Below, piece by piece: positions 23,279 to 34,130 of a stretch of DNA of 64,000 nucleotides; position 1 is the stretch's first letter, and each line of letters begins with the position of its first letter. The translations under genes were made by a program, and so were the position numbers. Below the pieces are notes generated by a model. That model worked only from the letters and a program-made list of their open reading frames with translations, had not been told where the DNA came from and made no database searches. This stretch comes from Echinometra lucunter (lineage: Eukaryota > Echinodermata > Echinoidea > Camarodonta > Echinometridae): assembly GCA_029962745.1 (NCBI GenBank), contig CM057154.1, positions 26,438,970-26,502,969 of the forward strand, read 5' to 3'.

Positions 23279-25606
23279 AGAAGCATAAAGGAGGGAGAGA
23301 CAGGAGAAACAAAAAAGGAAGGAGTGAAAGAAAGAAATTTAAAGAAATAAATGAAAGGGAGAGAAAAAGAGATGGAGCAAGGAGATGTAGATAAAAGACA
23401 GCAGAGTAAACTTATCCATTGCATGCATGTAAGCTCTTGCCTGAGTAAAAAGACGAGAAGATGATATGCATTGTGATGAGGGTAAAATGTCAACAGAAAA
23501 ATCAATTCAATGTATACATGTATGTACATGTTTCAATGTGCAGAATGTGACACTAGACATTTAATTAAAGCTGATACATGCATACACCCTATGGCTTCAT
23601 GAGGTGAAGTGGCAACTCCATAATTGTACCCCCCCCCCTCCCCCCCCCCCCCCCAAAAAAAAAAAAAAAAAAAAAAAATTGCCACAAGTCATTTCCCACT
23701 AAGTTTTTCAAAACATAGAAAGAAAAGAAGAAACTAAAGTGCAAAAACATGTACAAGTATTGCAGCTTCACACATGCAGGTTGAGCTGCATGTAAGATGC
23801 ACTGATAACAAAGAAAGGTAATAATGCAAGAAAGTTCTTTTTTAATTCTAGGATTGATATATAAACTGCCTGCTTATTCTAGGGTAAACTTGTTTGCCTG
23901 TAAACCTAGAAGCTCACACACATGTATGACCAATTACAATACCAATAAACATACCTATACATCGTTGCCAAATTGTTCAAGTGTTCTTTAAGTGGAAAAT
24001 AAATAGGAAATCATCATAGTAAGTCATACCTGACATAAACATATGCTGCTGAGCCTCCCTTATGATTTCAGCTGATTGGTGGATTCTCTGTTAACGTTCT
24101 CTATCAAAAGATATACAGACAGAAGAGTTCCATTGTGGTTTATTTTACCCATGTGAGAATTCCAAATGGTATCACAAGCTTACGCTGAAGTTCAAATTCC
24201 ACGTAAGGCTTAATAGTTCCATAACATTTGTTCCAGTGACAATTACTCCCATGGAAAATCTGCACATTAGGCCAAACATAAAACCAAACCCCAAACCTAA
24301 CACTAACTTATATCCTTATCCTTACATCCTTCTGAACCAAAAGCCCTATCAAAACCCCAACCCTAACCCTACATCTTCGGAGAAATTAAGACAGGAGCAA
24401 TTGTCGCAGGAGCAAATGTTATGTCAGCGGCTTGATAAACATATTGACTGAATGCTGCAGAACGCAGCAAGCAATACGGGTGATTCACATATGACTAATT
24501 TATAAAATCAGTGTATGAGTCTATGTAGAGAAGGTTTTCAATCTAAGAAAATCGGTGCTGAAGGCATAAAAAATATCTTAAAAAAGATAATTTGTGTGTA
24601 CAGCTAGAATGTATGAAAAAAAACATAAAAATTTAACCTGGCATGCTAGGGGTTAATGATTAAGGAATCTTTGAAGAAAATAAAGGACAAAACAAGACCA
24701 CAACATGTGCAATGAAATGGCTGTTTGATTCCACAAATCCTCTAGTTCATGGGCGCATAGATCGACTGTCTACTCACGAGTCGCTGTTGGGTTGACTGAA
24801 AACTGATTTGAACTCACAAGCTACATTAGTTTTATAGAAGCAATAAAGTGGAAACCTCATAACACTGTTATAAACACACTCTTGTTATAACAAGATAATT
24901 TTGCCGGTCCCACTTCTTTCTATCTTATTGTTTTTTTAGACTTGATATAACAAGGTTTGGATATACAGAGGTAATTTCCTTGGTCAGGAGGAGTTTGTTA
25001 CGACATGGTTTGCCTGTATTCTGAAGCTCACAGTGACATGGAACCCCAGAGCAGAATGCTGATTGGTAATTGGTACACTCTTAAAACATAAACCAGTAAC
25101 CAACAACAGACAATACAATACCTCAGATGGCTTATCAACAGGCGTGTTTAGCGGTTTTCATCGGCTTCTCCGTGGCTGGGTATTCACATTATTGGCTTTC
25201 CTGACCCTCCCCTTGTTTTGTCTACGAGGAAAGGGAAGGTAAGTGGACCAAAAGATACTGAGCAGAAATCCCGCTCTAGGCTGCGGTCAAATTGGGCTCT
25301 GACTTATGTGTATGATAAAAAGCCTACAACATTACCACACAGACATCAAATCGACGTAAGCTACTTTAAAAAGCCAACTGAAAATATGTGAATATCAAAA
25401 GGACATGTTACATAATTGGAACTTTATGTTGACAGGCAATACTTACAGAAAACTGAATTGCCATTTCATGAAGGATTCTGTGATCATCTACAACATAGAT
25501 GGGATCTGTGGTTATCATTGTAAGCAGCATCATGTGATGAGTTCTGCATGGTCCTTAGGTAAACAGTGAGGTAGATTAATCATTCTTATCAACATGTTAG
25601 TTACTG
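22471..25606. other. Non-coding stretch with simple repeats
   Basis: No exon was recognised. It contains (GA)17 at 23240-23274 followed by purine-rich DNA to about 23400, a poly-C/poly-A junction at about 23628-23679 and a degenerate telomere-like stretch at about 24270-24390. The sequence just left of 25606 would be the 3' UTR and downstream flank of SHPK. Confidence 0.6.
24270..24440. repeat. Degenerate CCCTAA-like repeat plus GGAGCAATTGTCGC motif
   Basis: AAACCAAACCCCAAACCTAA and CCCCAACCCTAACCCTACA are degenerate telomere-type hexamers. They are followed by GACAGGAGCAATTGTCGCAGGAGC. The pairing of the two parts suggests a dispersed repeat rather than a telomere insertion. Confidence 0.6.
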
Positions 25607-26208
25607 TCATTGATCTCTGCACATGGCTATGGCTGCTCCTAATGAAGCATCACCCTTATCGCTGTATACGAATGGTAAACCCTTAAACACGCTCTCAATC
25701 TCTTGCTTGAGTACTGGGTTACGAAGCAGAGCACTACCACACCCAACAACCCTTGTCACTCCTTTAGCCATCATTTCATTTGGAGGAAACATTGCGCCAA
25801 GGTTCTTTGCGATCCCACGGCAAGTCGCTCTGAAGACGTCCCCCAGAGACAGGTTTTCAAAGCCAATGTTGGATGCCATACCTCTCCTGTTTGGCTGATG
25901 ACGTTCTCCTCCAAGAATGGGGTCTATTTTGAGTGTGGTGTCCTCACAATTTAAGCCCATCTCGATCAACTTTGAGAATAACTGGTCTCTGTTGGATACT
26001 TCGGATAAGTCCAATTGCTGGAGCCATTCCTTGAGTGTGGTAACCAGCTGGGCAAGGACATTGCCTCCTGTAAGGGCTGCAGCCACAGAAAGGAAGGTCC
26101 CATCAAAGAATGGGAAGTACTCGATAGGGGAGGAGGGATCTGATTGGGGTGGGGTGAAGCCAGCCGGTGTGGTAGTAACAATCTGTGCAGAAGTACTGAT
26201 GCTGATCA
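25607..26208 (-). CDS. SHPK: Sedoheptulokinase, exon 3 (C-terminal FGGY domain)
   Basis: The exon starts after TTTTGTAG, with two bases completing a split codon, and ends at TGA (25607-25609), 602 bp in all. It encodes ISISTSAQI, which matches the ISTS region after the catalytic loop. It continues with YFPFFDGTFLSVAAALTGGN, GGERHQPNRRG, RATCRGIAKNL and the ATP-site motif VVGCGSALLRNP. SHPK phosphorylates sedoheptulose to sedoheptulose-7-phosphate in the cytosol, feeding the non-oxidative pentose phosphate pathway. It is the carbohydrate kinase-like protein of the FGGY family. The C terminus, AMCRDQ, is close in length to the vertebrate protein. The upstream extension open in this frame is intron. 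Confidence 0.93.
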
Positions 26209-27506
26209 CTACAAAATAACAAAAAAGAACACAACAAATGAAAAATGTTTTGTCTACAAATACTAACTTGAACAACTCCAGAATCATGGAGATTTATATG
26301 AAAATGAAGACACATGGCACTCCATAAAGCAATGGACTACTGAAAAACTTAATCAGAGCTTACAATTTCAATGGCCAACACTACATTACTTCCCATTCAC
26401 AATGAACATAACAAGAAGAATATGAAATTATTTATTGTAGTGCTTACAATTGATACTGCACAGAATGCAATGCAGTTTTGGTCATGGTCATAATGAAAAA
26501 AAAAAACAAAACGAATTTCACACATTCGAACAAATATCACTGTGAATGTGCCAAACTAATAAACAGATATGACATCTGATAAATGATCTTGTTCTGAAAA
26601 TGATATGAAATAGCTTTGTAAACATCAAACAAATACGCTGAATGTACAAAATATAAATAAAATGAAAAAAAAAGCTTGTTCTCTTGCTGCTGTGCACAAG
26701 TTGTAATGGTGGCATACAAGTTGTGTTTTTTACTAAATATTATCACTCTAAACAATCCACTTAAATGCAAGGTATCAAAATTAATTTGGCCTGGTTTTAA
26801 TGGAACAGAATTCCATTAAGAGAACTTGAGGCAAGAAGCATGGTTACATGCATTAAACAAGTCCAGCTTATAAAAATGCCATCTATTCTATAGTATAGGG
26901 GACATCACATCCAGTATAACAGAATGAATGAGATTTCCTCCTCCTTCCTTCTTTTCTCTATTTTTCCTTGCTTTCTTCCATTCTTTTTTTTTTTTTTTGG
27001 TGCTGATATTCCATACACAACAATGCATACTTTTAAGGGAACCAATCAAGTGATTTGAGAATTGGTGTCATGTGACTAAAGGTGCAATCGCACACCGCCG
27101 ATTGAGAAAGCAGTTCACGGCGGTTCGGCAATCTGCTGTGAACTGCCAAAGATTGTGCTAACACCGTACACAAAACCCTAATCATCCATCACTCATCCGC
27201 CATCAACCCTGATGTTGAAAACTATTCAAAACATGTTTAAAGAGTTCTTCCATCGCTTTGACACGGTTCATGGCGGTATGAGAACTGCTGTGAACCGCCA
27301 TCTAAATTGGCGATGTGTGATTGCACCTGAAGTTTGTCAGAGAGGGGTGACATTATGGTCTTAGCTTCTCCTTTCTTTCCTTTACAGTCCTCATCTCAAT
27401 TAACCCCCAGAATGCTGGGTAAAGCTTTTGCAGGGTTATTTCATATGTACTAACTGTACACAAGCTTCTATCCGGGCTATGGGAACTCTTTACAATGTAT
27501 TACTAC
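26209..27506 (-). other. SHPK intron 2
   Basis: AT-rich intron holding the MITE at 27080-27328 and a poly-T run near 26986. The donor is GGAG|GTAGTA and the acceptor TTTTGTAG. Confidence 0.8.
27080..27328. mobile_element. MITE, 249 bp, in SHPK intron 2
   Basis: The ends AGGTGCAATCGCACACCGCC and (reverse complement of the right end) AGGTGCAATCACACATCGCC form ~20-bp TIRs. Inside, paired GCAGTTCACGGCGG and CTGCTGTGAACCGCC-type sequences make further inverted repeats. No open frame. No clear target-site duplication could be read. Confidence 0.85.
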
Positions 27507-27695
27507 CTCCATCACTTGATGCCTGTAGAACTGGTAGTATGCATGGTACAGGGTAGGTCCCCCATTCCAACACCAACATCCACACCTTCTGGGATAATGC
27601 CATCACACCAACTGGACTCCCTGGTCTGGCCTACAATTGTTCCAGGATCTTTGACTTCTGGTAGAAGATGAGCTGGAAACCCACCTTTGGACAGT
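27507..27695 (-). CDS. SHPK: Sedoheptulokinase, exon 2 (one-base frameshift)
   Basis: The exon follows TTTAAACAG (27696-27698). One base completes the codon split with exon 1, giving YQILSKGGFPAHLLPEV, which matches the vertebrate GFPVHLLPD region. It continues to GVGMGDLPC, whose Asp corresponds to the FGGY general base in the GDxQ-type loop. As written, the frame hits TGA at 27512-27514, and the donor GGAG|GTAGTA leaves the wrong phase for exon 3. Removing one base just upstream (27515-27535) clears the stop, restores phase and gives a linker resembling the vertebrate one. I infer a single-base insertion, by error or mutation. A donor further upstream would avoid the stop but shorten the conserved loop. 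Confidence 0.85.
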
Positions 27696-28481
27696 CTGTT
27701 TAAAGATGAAAAAATATCAGATTTATCTGAAGCCAAAGCCACATGAAATTAAATGCTTGAAACCGAATCAGTGGCAAAAGATACACGCAAAAAAAAAAAA
27801 TGAAATGAAATAGCAGAGGATAAGACATAAAAAGTAGGCAATTCTTCGTATACCAAATTATTTTGAGATTATTTTCAACACTTCTGCTAATTTAGAATTA
27901 AACACACACAAAATGCATGAAAAAAGTTGAAATATACCACAAATCTTAGTATATTCTAAGCATGTCAGCATGTCCCTTTTACTTTATTTTATGCTTTTTC
28001 ACATGTTCTTATGCTGACTGAATAAAAGTTGGGGAACCAGCTACAGACTAATTATGCAATATCCCTGTAACAACTAAACAGAAATTCCTGTAAAGTATTT
28101 TTTGACTTATGTAATGTATTTTGAAGGCAAGTTTACTAAAAATGTAAAAACTAGTATGTAGATACATTTCTGTGAATTTAGATCAGTCCAGTCCCAAAGA
28201 TTTGCACTGCATGGAAAACAAACATTTTCGTGATTACAATAATAACAAAATATAAAACACTTACAAATACACTCTTTAATGCCTTTTCCAGACCAAATAA
28301 CCCTCTTTCAGAAAGTTTCACTTACCAGTAGACAGCATTTAGCTAGCTCACAATTTTTTAATCATATAGGCCTATACATCTGTGAGCTCTGAAACTAAGG
28401 TTTGCTTAGATAAGCTAGCAAAGAGTAAGTGGATGAAGGCATGGATGAAGTAATGTATTTCAATTCAGAACTTAAATTTAC
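27696..28481 (-). other. SHPK intron 1, nothing else seen
   Basis: AT-rich intron. The donor is CAAAT|GTAAAT at its 5' end (28480-28481), and a TTTAAACAG acceptor closes it. Confidence 0.85.
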
Positions 28482-29134
28482 ATTTGATAATTCCAGGCAC
28501 TTGTGTTGCAGTTAAAATACCCCCAGCTGGCTGCATTCTGTGTTGACATAACAGGACTGCTTCGCCCACACAACAGTGTCACAAACAAATCCATAATTGT
28601 TCCAGCTCGATCAAATCTCTGTAAATATTCTGGGCTGTGTTCCTGAAGCCAGAATGCTGTAGCACATCCGTGTCCTGTCGCTAACCTGAGATGTGAGTCT
28701 GGAGATGGAAGTTTAGCCAGAAATTCAGGACTACATCTTCCATCTTGCCATGTAAACAAATTGCTAAATTTGTCCCTGCTTGTTCCAAGTTCATCTTCCA
28801 TTTCCTTCATGATTTCATCGATTTTCAAGCTAGATTTCCAAAAGACAATGCCATGCATCTGTCCAGTCACACCTATTGTCTTCAACTTGCACGCATGTTT
28901 GCATGTAGAATAAAACTGGGCTAACTGCTGAAGGCACAAAAGAATAGTTTTAAAGATCTTGGTCACGTCTTGCTCATGGGAAAACTGCGGGTACCCCAAG
29001 CCGGCAGCCTGGGCAGCCGTGGAGTGACCGACTGTGTACAAGACCTTGCGGTTATCGCAGTTTATCAGCGATAGTTTAACGGATGTTGTACCGAGGTCGA
29101 TCCCAAGTTTGGTTTCCACAAATTTCACATTCAT
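28482..29134 (-). CDS. SHPK: Sedoheptulokinase, exon 1 (N-terminal FGGY domain)
   Basis: The ATG at 29134 opens 217 codons plus two bases. The phosphate-binding motif GIDLGTTSVK lies at residues 11-20, VTGQMHG at 89-95, WQDGR at 129-133, TGHG...A.FWLQ at 153-164 and QNAASWGYFN at 199-208. All are characteristic of SHPK among FGGY kinases. The split codon fits exon 2. The three exons sum to about 480 residues when the one extra base in exon 2 is discounted, close to the human 478. No start further upstream is needed, since the motif order and spacing already match the family. Confidence 0.95.
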
Positions 29135-30000
29135 TTTGGGACTAATTTATGTTCATGCTGGTTTGAATTTCGATACAAAACTGCTATAGAATTAACAAAA
29201 TACGAACGTTTTGAGTATTTGACGTGGGTTTAGCAGTGAAAGAAGTGGGCGTGTCTCGCATGCACACATGTGTGCCTATGGCAAGCTAAAATAAAATGTG
29301 GATTCATTAATTTGTCATATACTGTGTGGGATGTGTCCACCATACGGTCACGTACCAAACGAAATATGTGAAGGATTGACTAAATGCAAACTGCAGCACA
29401 CCCCTCCAACACACCACACAAGAAAATGTTTTCAAGCATGTGTCGCAGCTGTAGATCTCTGTTACAGTTGTGTTTAAGATACTTTAATGGAATGTAAATT
29501 AGGGACCGCGAAGTGTTTTTATTTTAAATCTAATTTCATTTTATCTGTTTTTTTTTTTTGGGGGGGGGGAGGGATAATGCTTCTTTCTAGATTAGGAGCC
29601 ACCCTGTTTTTTAATTTTTTCGAGCGAGAGAAACAAGCGGAGGCCCAACAGTAATCACGAAACAAGGTGTAATAAGGGACATGAAACGTTTTCAAATGTG
29701 GAGAAACTAACGCATCTTGCTAGATACCACCCTGTTTTGAAATTTTTCGAGCGAGTGAAGCGAACGAGTAAAAAATTACAACTTTATTTGCAATGAAAGA
29801 TGGTGTTATTTTTATTTTTATTTTTTTAAAGCAAAATACACTATCAGATCACTATAGGGCTATATTGTGGTTATATTACTAACATTCTGTGAGTGAAAGA
29901 ATGGTAGCCCATGACATCAGATTGAGACACAAGATGCAAACTGATTCCTTTCATAAGATTAGTAAAATCATTGGCATTGGTTTGAGTTACTTAAATGCTT
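29135..30000. other. 5' flank of SHPK and repeat remnants
   Basis: The SHPK promoter should lie in the first few hundred bases, but no TATA box or other firm element was seen. From about 29500 the sequence is a G-run repeat, T(n)G(9)AGGGATAATGCTTCTTTCTAG, with a second copy at about 49890-49975. CGAGCGAGTGAAGCGAACGAG at about 29748 belongs to the CGAGCG-palindrome repeats further right. Confidence 0.5.
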
Positions 30001-30253
30001 ACTCGCTTCGCTCGCGAGCGCTTCCCAATTTCCCATTTTCCTTTTCCTTGTTTTCACCCCTTTCTTTTCACTTTTCTTCTCCTTTCTTTTCTCTTTCTTT
30101 GTTCTTTTCTTCTTGCCAGCCGAGGAAGGGGGGGGGGAGGTCCATGTCCTCCGAGTTACGCCACTGATTGTTTTCTTCTTATGATACATACATGTATTCT
30201 CTTATTTCTTAGGTTTTAATAATACCACACCCAAAATGGATGATCCTACTCAT

Positions 30254-30800
30254 AGGCACCGGAAGCGGGGGGGGGGGTGCAATTGCCCCCCAATCATTGG
30301 AAAGCGGGGGCAAAATCGATATTTGCCCCCAAAGGGACCCCTTCAGAAGAAAAAAAAATTGGATCATACAAGCATGTGAAATGAGGATATTGACATGATT
30401 AGTGCTCTAAAATGCAAACTTTCAGCATTCAAAAATCAAAATTTCCTTACCCGGTCGCTACGCTCCCTCGTCCCTCGTATAGTAATTAGAAGCAACGTTT
30501 CTCAGTATTTAGAAATTCTGTCTATCATCTTTGAAAAAGGGGCAGATGCTTGCTTCATTCGGGGGATCATTTTCATAGGCGCTGGAAGCAGGGGGCAGGG
30601 GGGCAATTGCTCCCCTTGTCATTCGAAAGGGGGGCAAAATCGGTCCCCTCGGCCCCCCTCGGAAGAAAAAAAAATTTTCTTGGATCATATACAACCATGT
30701 AAAATGAGCATATTGACGCGATTAGTGCTCTAAAATGAAAAATTTCAGCATTCAAAAATCAAAATGTTCTTACTCGGTCGCTACGCTCCCTCGTATAATT
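30254..30800. repeat. Two tandem copies of a ~326-bp G-run element
   Basis: Copies start near 30254 and 30580 with CATAGGC(A/G)C(C/T)GGAAGC followed by a G run. They share CAATTG(C), GATCATA, ATTAGTGCTCTAAAATG, TTTCAGCATTCAAAAATCAA and CGGTCGCTACGCTCCCTCG. No coding capacity. The type is consistent with a short non-autonomous repeat duplicated locally. Confidence 0.85.
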
Positions 30801-31329
30801 AGATGCAATGTATCTAAGTGTTTTAGAAATTCTGTTTATCAGCTATTAAAAAGGGCAGATGCTTGCTTTATTCGGTGGATTATTTACCCCCCTCCCCTCC
30901 TCAGTATATTGGTATAAGGGCGCCAGTATTTTTTCATATTTGGGCAATGCCGGAATATGAAATTTCTGTACATTTTCACCACCAAAATTGTAAAAAATTT
31001 GCTTCGCTCGTGCGGACGAAGTTGTAAAACTGAATTTTTGGGCAAAGGTTGTCGGCCCCATCACCAAAATTTACCATTATGCCATTCATAAACCCTCCCA
31101 TTGCCATGCCCGGTCTCCTGAGTCTCTCACGCCATCCTAACATGCAAGAAGCGGTGAACAAATAATCATGTTTCAGTATTAACGACGAGAGAAGATGGGA
31201 AACAGTTTTTTATAACGGTATTTTCTTAATTCAAAAAAATCTAAACTTGTCCATTTATATATGAATGAATATGTATAAAGGGGGAGGGGAGAAAGGTGCT
31301 TTTTCAGGGGGAAGGTGTATATGGGGTAC

Positions 31330-31430
31330 GTTGTATGCTGGTAGTAAGCATTTGAGGTGGGCCCCCATAAGGGTTTGGGGTGGGCCCCCAAGAGTGTTTG
31401 CCTCCCACCCCAAAGCTGGGACCCTTCCGG
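31330..31430. repeat. GGGCCCCC-rich repeat (inverted copy at 56215-56310)
   Basis: GGTGGGCCCCCATAAGGGTT and CCCCCAAGAGTGTTTGCC recur as reverse complement at about 56230-56290, so this is a dispersed family. It sits among other G-run repeats between 30.2 and 32.8 kb. Confidence 0.8.
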
Positions 31431-31965
31431 CGCGCCTGATCCTCCTCCTCTTACGCAGTGGCGGCACCAAGGGGGGGGGGGCATAGGGGCATTTTCCCCC
31501 TCACTCAGAAGCTTTCCAACCCCGTTGTCCCCCCCTCCCCCCAGCAATTTTGAGGACGGAAAAGAAAAATTATACAGTAATTTGTAAATAAGTAGATGCT
31601 GTCATAAGCATCATATTCAAGCTGTGGAGTGCTCTAAAATACCATTTTCCGCTCTTTAAAACTTGAAAATTTTCTCACTCAGTCGCTGTTGACTTCCTCG
31701 CACACTATTAGTTTGTAATAAGTTTATATCGCTTGTTACATCTTATAGCAAGGCAGACATTTCAGTGTGTAATACACAAGCTAATGTAATTGTTAAACTA
31801 CAGTACATGGCGTGTATTCTGTCGTCAGCAATGTATGTGTGTGTGGGGGGGGGGGGGACGTGGAGAAAAAATACTTAAAGTCTGCCCCCTCCCTTGAAAT
31901 AAATATGCACCTATTCATGTAAAGTTAAACTCATCGATTTGCTTCATTAAGAATGCTTGAACTCA

Positions 31966-32420
31966 TTGGCGTAAATCCCGGGGGGGGGGGGGATGGGGGG
32001 ATACATCCCCCATTTTTCAAGAGGGGGGATGGCGTGTACAAATATTCCCCCCCACTTTTTAAGGAAGAATGATATTCAAATTAATCAGTTGGTAAAACTT
32101 TTAATAATCTGTCATAAACAACCGTCTTATTTTAGAATTTATATTTTAAAATGTGATTAAAAAAAACCAGAAAAGTGGTTATTTTTGGGCTCTCGCACGT
32201 CAAATTTTAGAATTTCTATTTTAAAATGTGATTAAAAAAAACAGAAAAGTGGTTATTTTTGGCTCGCTCACTTCGCTCGCTCGCAAAATAAAAATCAAAA
32301 TATTTGTAAGGGGGTCTGTGCGGGTGGGTGAGGGTGTGTTTATACTTAAGTGTGAGTTCGACAGAAAAAAGTCGATCATCCCCCCCCCCCCCCCCACTCC
32401 TCAAAGTGGATTTACGCCGG
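31966..32420. mobile_element. MITE-like element with GGCGTAAATCC ends, copy 1
   Basis: It begins CATTGGCGTAAATCC and ends GTGGATTTACGCCGGTG, an inverted repeat, with G or C runs next to both ends. Inside, a ~90-bp segment containing TTTTAAAATGTGATTAAAAAA is duplicated at about 32132 and 32208. The right half has GGCTCGCTCACTTCGCTCGC. Related copies lie at 38953-39296 and 45360-45663. Confidence 0.8.
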
Positions 32421-32930
32421 TGCTTGAACTCTTCGTTCATAATTTTCACCGCCATAATTTGACTTAGTGAAACAATAAGTATGTAAAAATGTGCAATGTG
32501 TACATGTAAATGCTCAGTTCATGATCTAGTTTTCATCAATAACTTTGCTCCATTAGGCATTACCTGATTTTACAAGAATTTCTCTCTAAATCAAGTGTAA
32601 CAGAAATAATGTTTATTCGGGCCACTAAAACTCACGCTTCGCGCTCGATTTTTCCATAGATGCAAAAAAAAAAAAAAAATTGATTGCCCTGCCCCAACAT
32701 TTTCTTTTGCCCTCAATTTGCCCCCCCCCCCCCACTTTAACAATCCTGGTGCCGCCACTGCTCTTACGCAAAGAAAAAACAGTCAATAATGAAAAGGGGT
32801 AAGACGTATTATGCTTTATTTATAGTGGGCAAAAATATTCCAGTACAAAAAAGAAAACATATATCAATATAATGTCTGGAAATTTAGCTCCCGAATACAG
32901 TCATGTAGGCCTAAACCGAGACTTTTCTCT
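32421..32930. other. Repeat-flanked non-coding DNA
   Basis: AT-rich, with poly-A at about 32664, a poly-C run near 32722 and another CGCTTCGCGCTCG motif near 32636. No gene seen. Confidence 0.5.
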
Positions 32931-34130
32931 TTCTCGCACTCCCCTATCTCTTTTCTTTCCACGTTTGACACCTGGGGACCGTTTCATTAAAGTTGTCAGC
33001 TCTGACAAGTTGTCAGACTCTTACAGTTACCAAGGTAACAGTCAGTGCGCAGTGCTTCTCAGCCAATCAAAACCAAGCATTTTTTTTAAACTTGTCAGAG
33101 TCTGACAACTTGTCAGAACTGACAGCTTTCATGAAACGGTGCCTGGTATTTACTCCTTCTCTGGTTTTTCATTCTGTTTTACCATATTCACATCTGTTCT
33201 TTCTTTCTTTCTCCTGTCTGTTTTTCTCTAGCTCGCTGTCTCCTTTATTTCTCCTTACACCTCAGCATTTCTCTCTTTCTCGCACTCTCCCTTTCTTTTC
33301 ATTTCTCAAATGACTCCCGTTTGTCCTTCTCTTTATGTTTTCCATCCTCTGCTTTACCACATTCACATATTTTGTTAGCTTTATCACATTCAATTTGCCT
33401 TTCTCCTTTCTCCTTAACACCTAGGCATTTCTCTCTTTCTCGCGCTCTCCCGTTTCTTTTCTTTCCATGATTGACTCCTATGTCCTTCTCTTTGTGTCCT
33501 CTATTTTCTGCGTTACCACATTCCCATTTGTTCTTTCTTTCTCCTATCTGTCTTCCTCAATCTCGTTGTGTCCTTTCTTTCTCTCTTTCTCACACTCTCC
33601 CATTTCATTCTGTTCCTGTGTCCTCTATATATTCTCTGCATTACTACATTCTACATTATTTTGTTGTTTCTTTTTTCAATCTGGCTTTCTCCTGTTGAAT
33701 ATCTCCGTCTTTCTTTCCTTCTTTCTCCTTACACCACGGCCTTTCTCTCTTTCTCGTGCTTTCACATTTCATTCTATTTCCGTATGTCCTTAATTCTCTT
33801 TGTGTCCTCTATATTTTCTACAATTGTGTTCTCTGCTTGACTACATTCACTTTTTTCTTTCTGTCTCCCATCTGTCTTTCTTCAGTTCGTTGTCTCCTTC
33901 TTCCTATCTTTCTCTCTTTCTCTCTTTCTCGCGCTCTCTCATTATTCCTTTTCTGCGATTGACCCCTGTACAATAATCCTCAATGTTCTGTCCTTCTCGC
34001 TCTCTACTTTGCATTCCATTTTTCTTTAATTCCTTTATTCTCATTTTCTCCATCTCACTGTCTCCTTGCCTCTTTTCTTTCTCTGTATACGTACACATCG
34101 GCTTTTCTCTCTCTCACTCTCTTATGCTCT
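32930..34130. repeat. Degenerate polypyrimidine minisatellite (~150-170 bp unit)
   Basis: The phrase TTTCTCTCTTTCTCGCRCTCTCCC recurs near 32925, 33270, 33427, 33575, 33738 and 33918. It is followed each time by pieces such as GTCCTTCTCTTTGTGTCCTC. Open frames here are Ser/Leu/Phe-rich artefacts. A 167-bp MITE interrupts the first unit. Confidence 0.8.
32976..33142. mobile_element. MITE, 167 bp, inserted in the minisatellite
   Basis: The ends GGACCGTTTCAT and, reverse-complemented, GCACCGTTTCAT are flanked by CTGG on both sides (32972-32975 and 33143-33146), a likely 4-bp target duplication. The whole element is a near palindrome with repeated TTGTCAGACTC and GACAAGTTGTCAG words. No coding capacity. 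Confidence 0.85.

Noticed and set aside
29889..31587. Several frames among G-run repeats
   Set aside because: Gly/Pro-rich translations of poly-G/poly-C repeats that recur at repeat copies.
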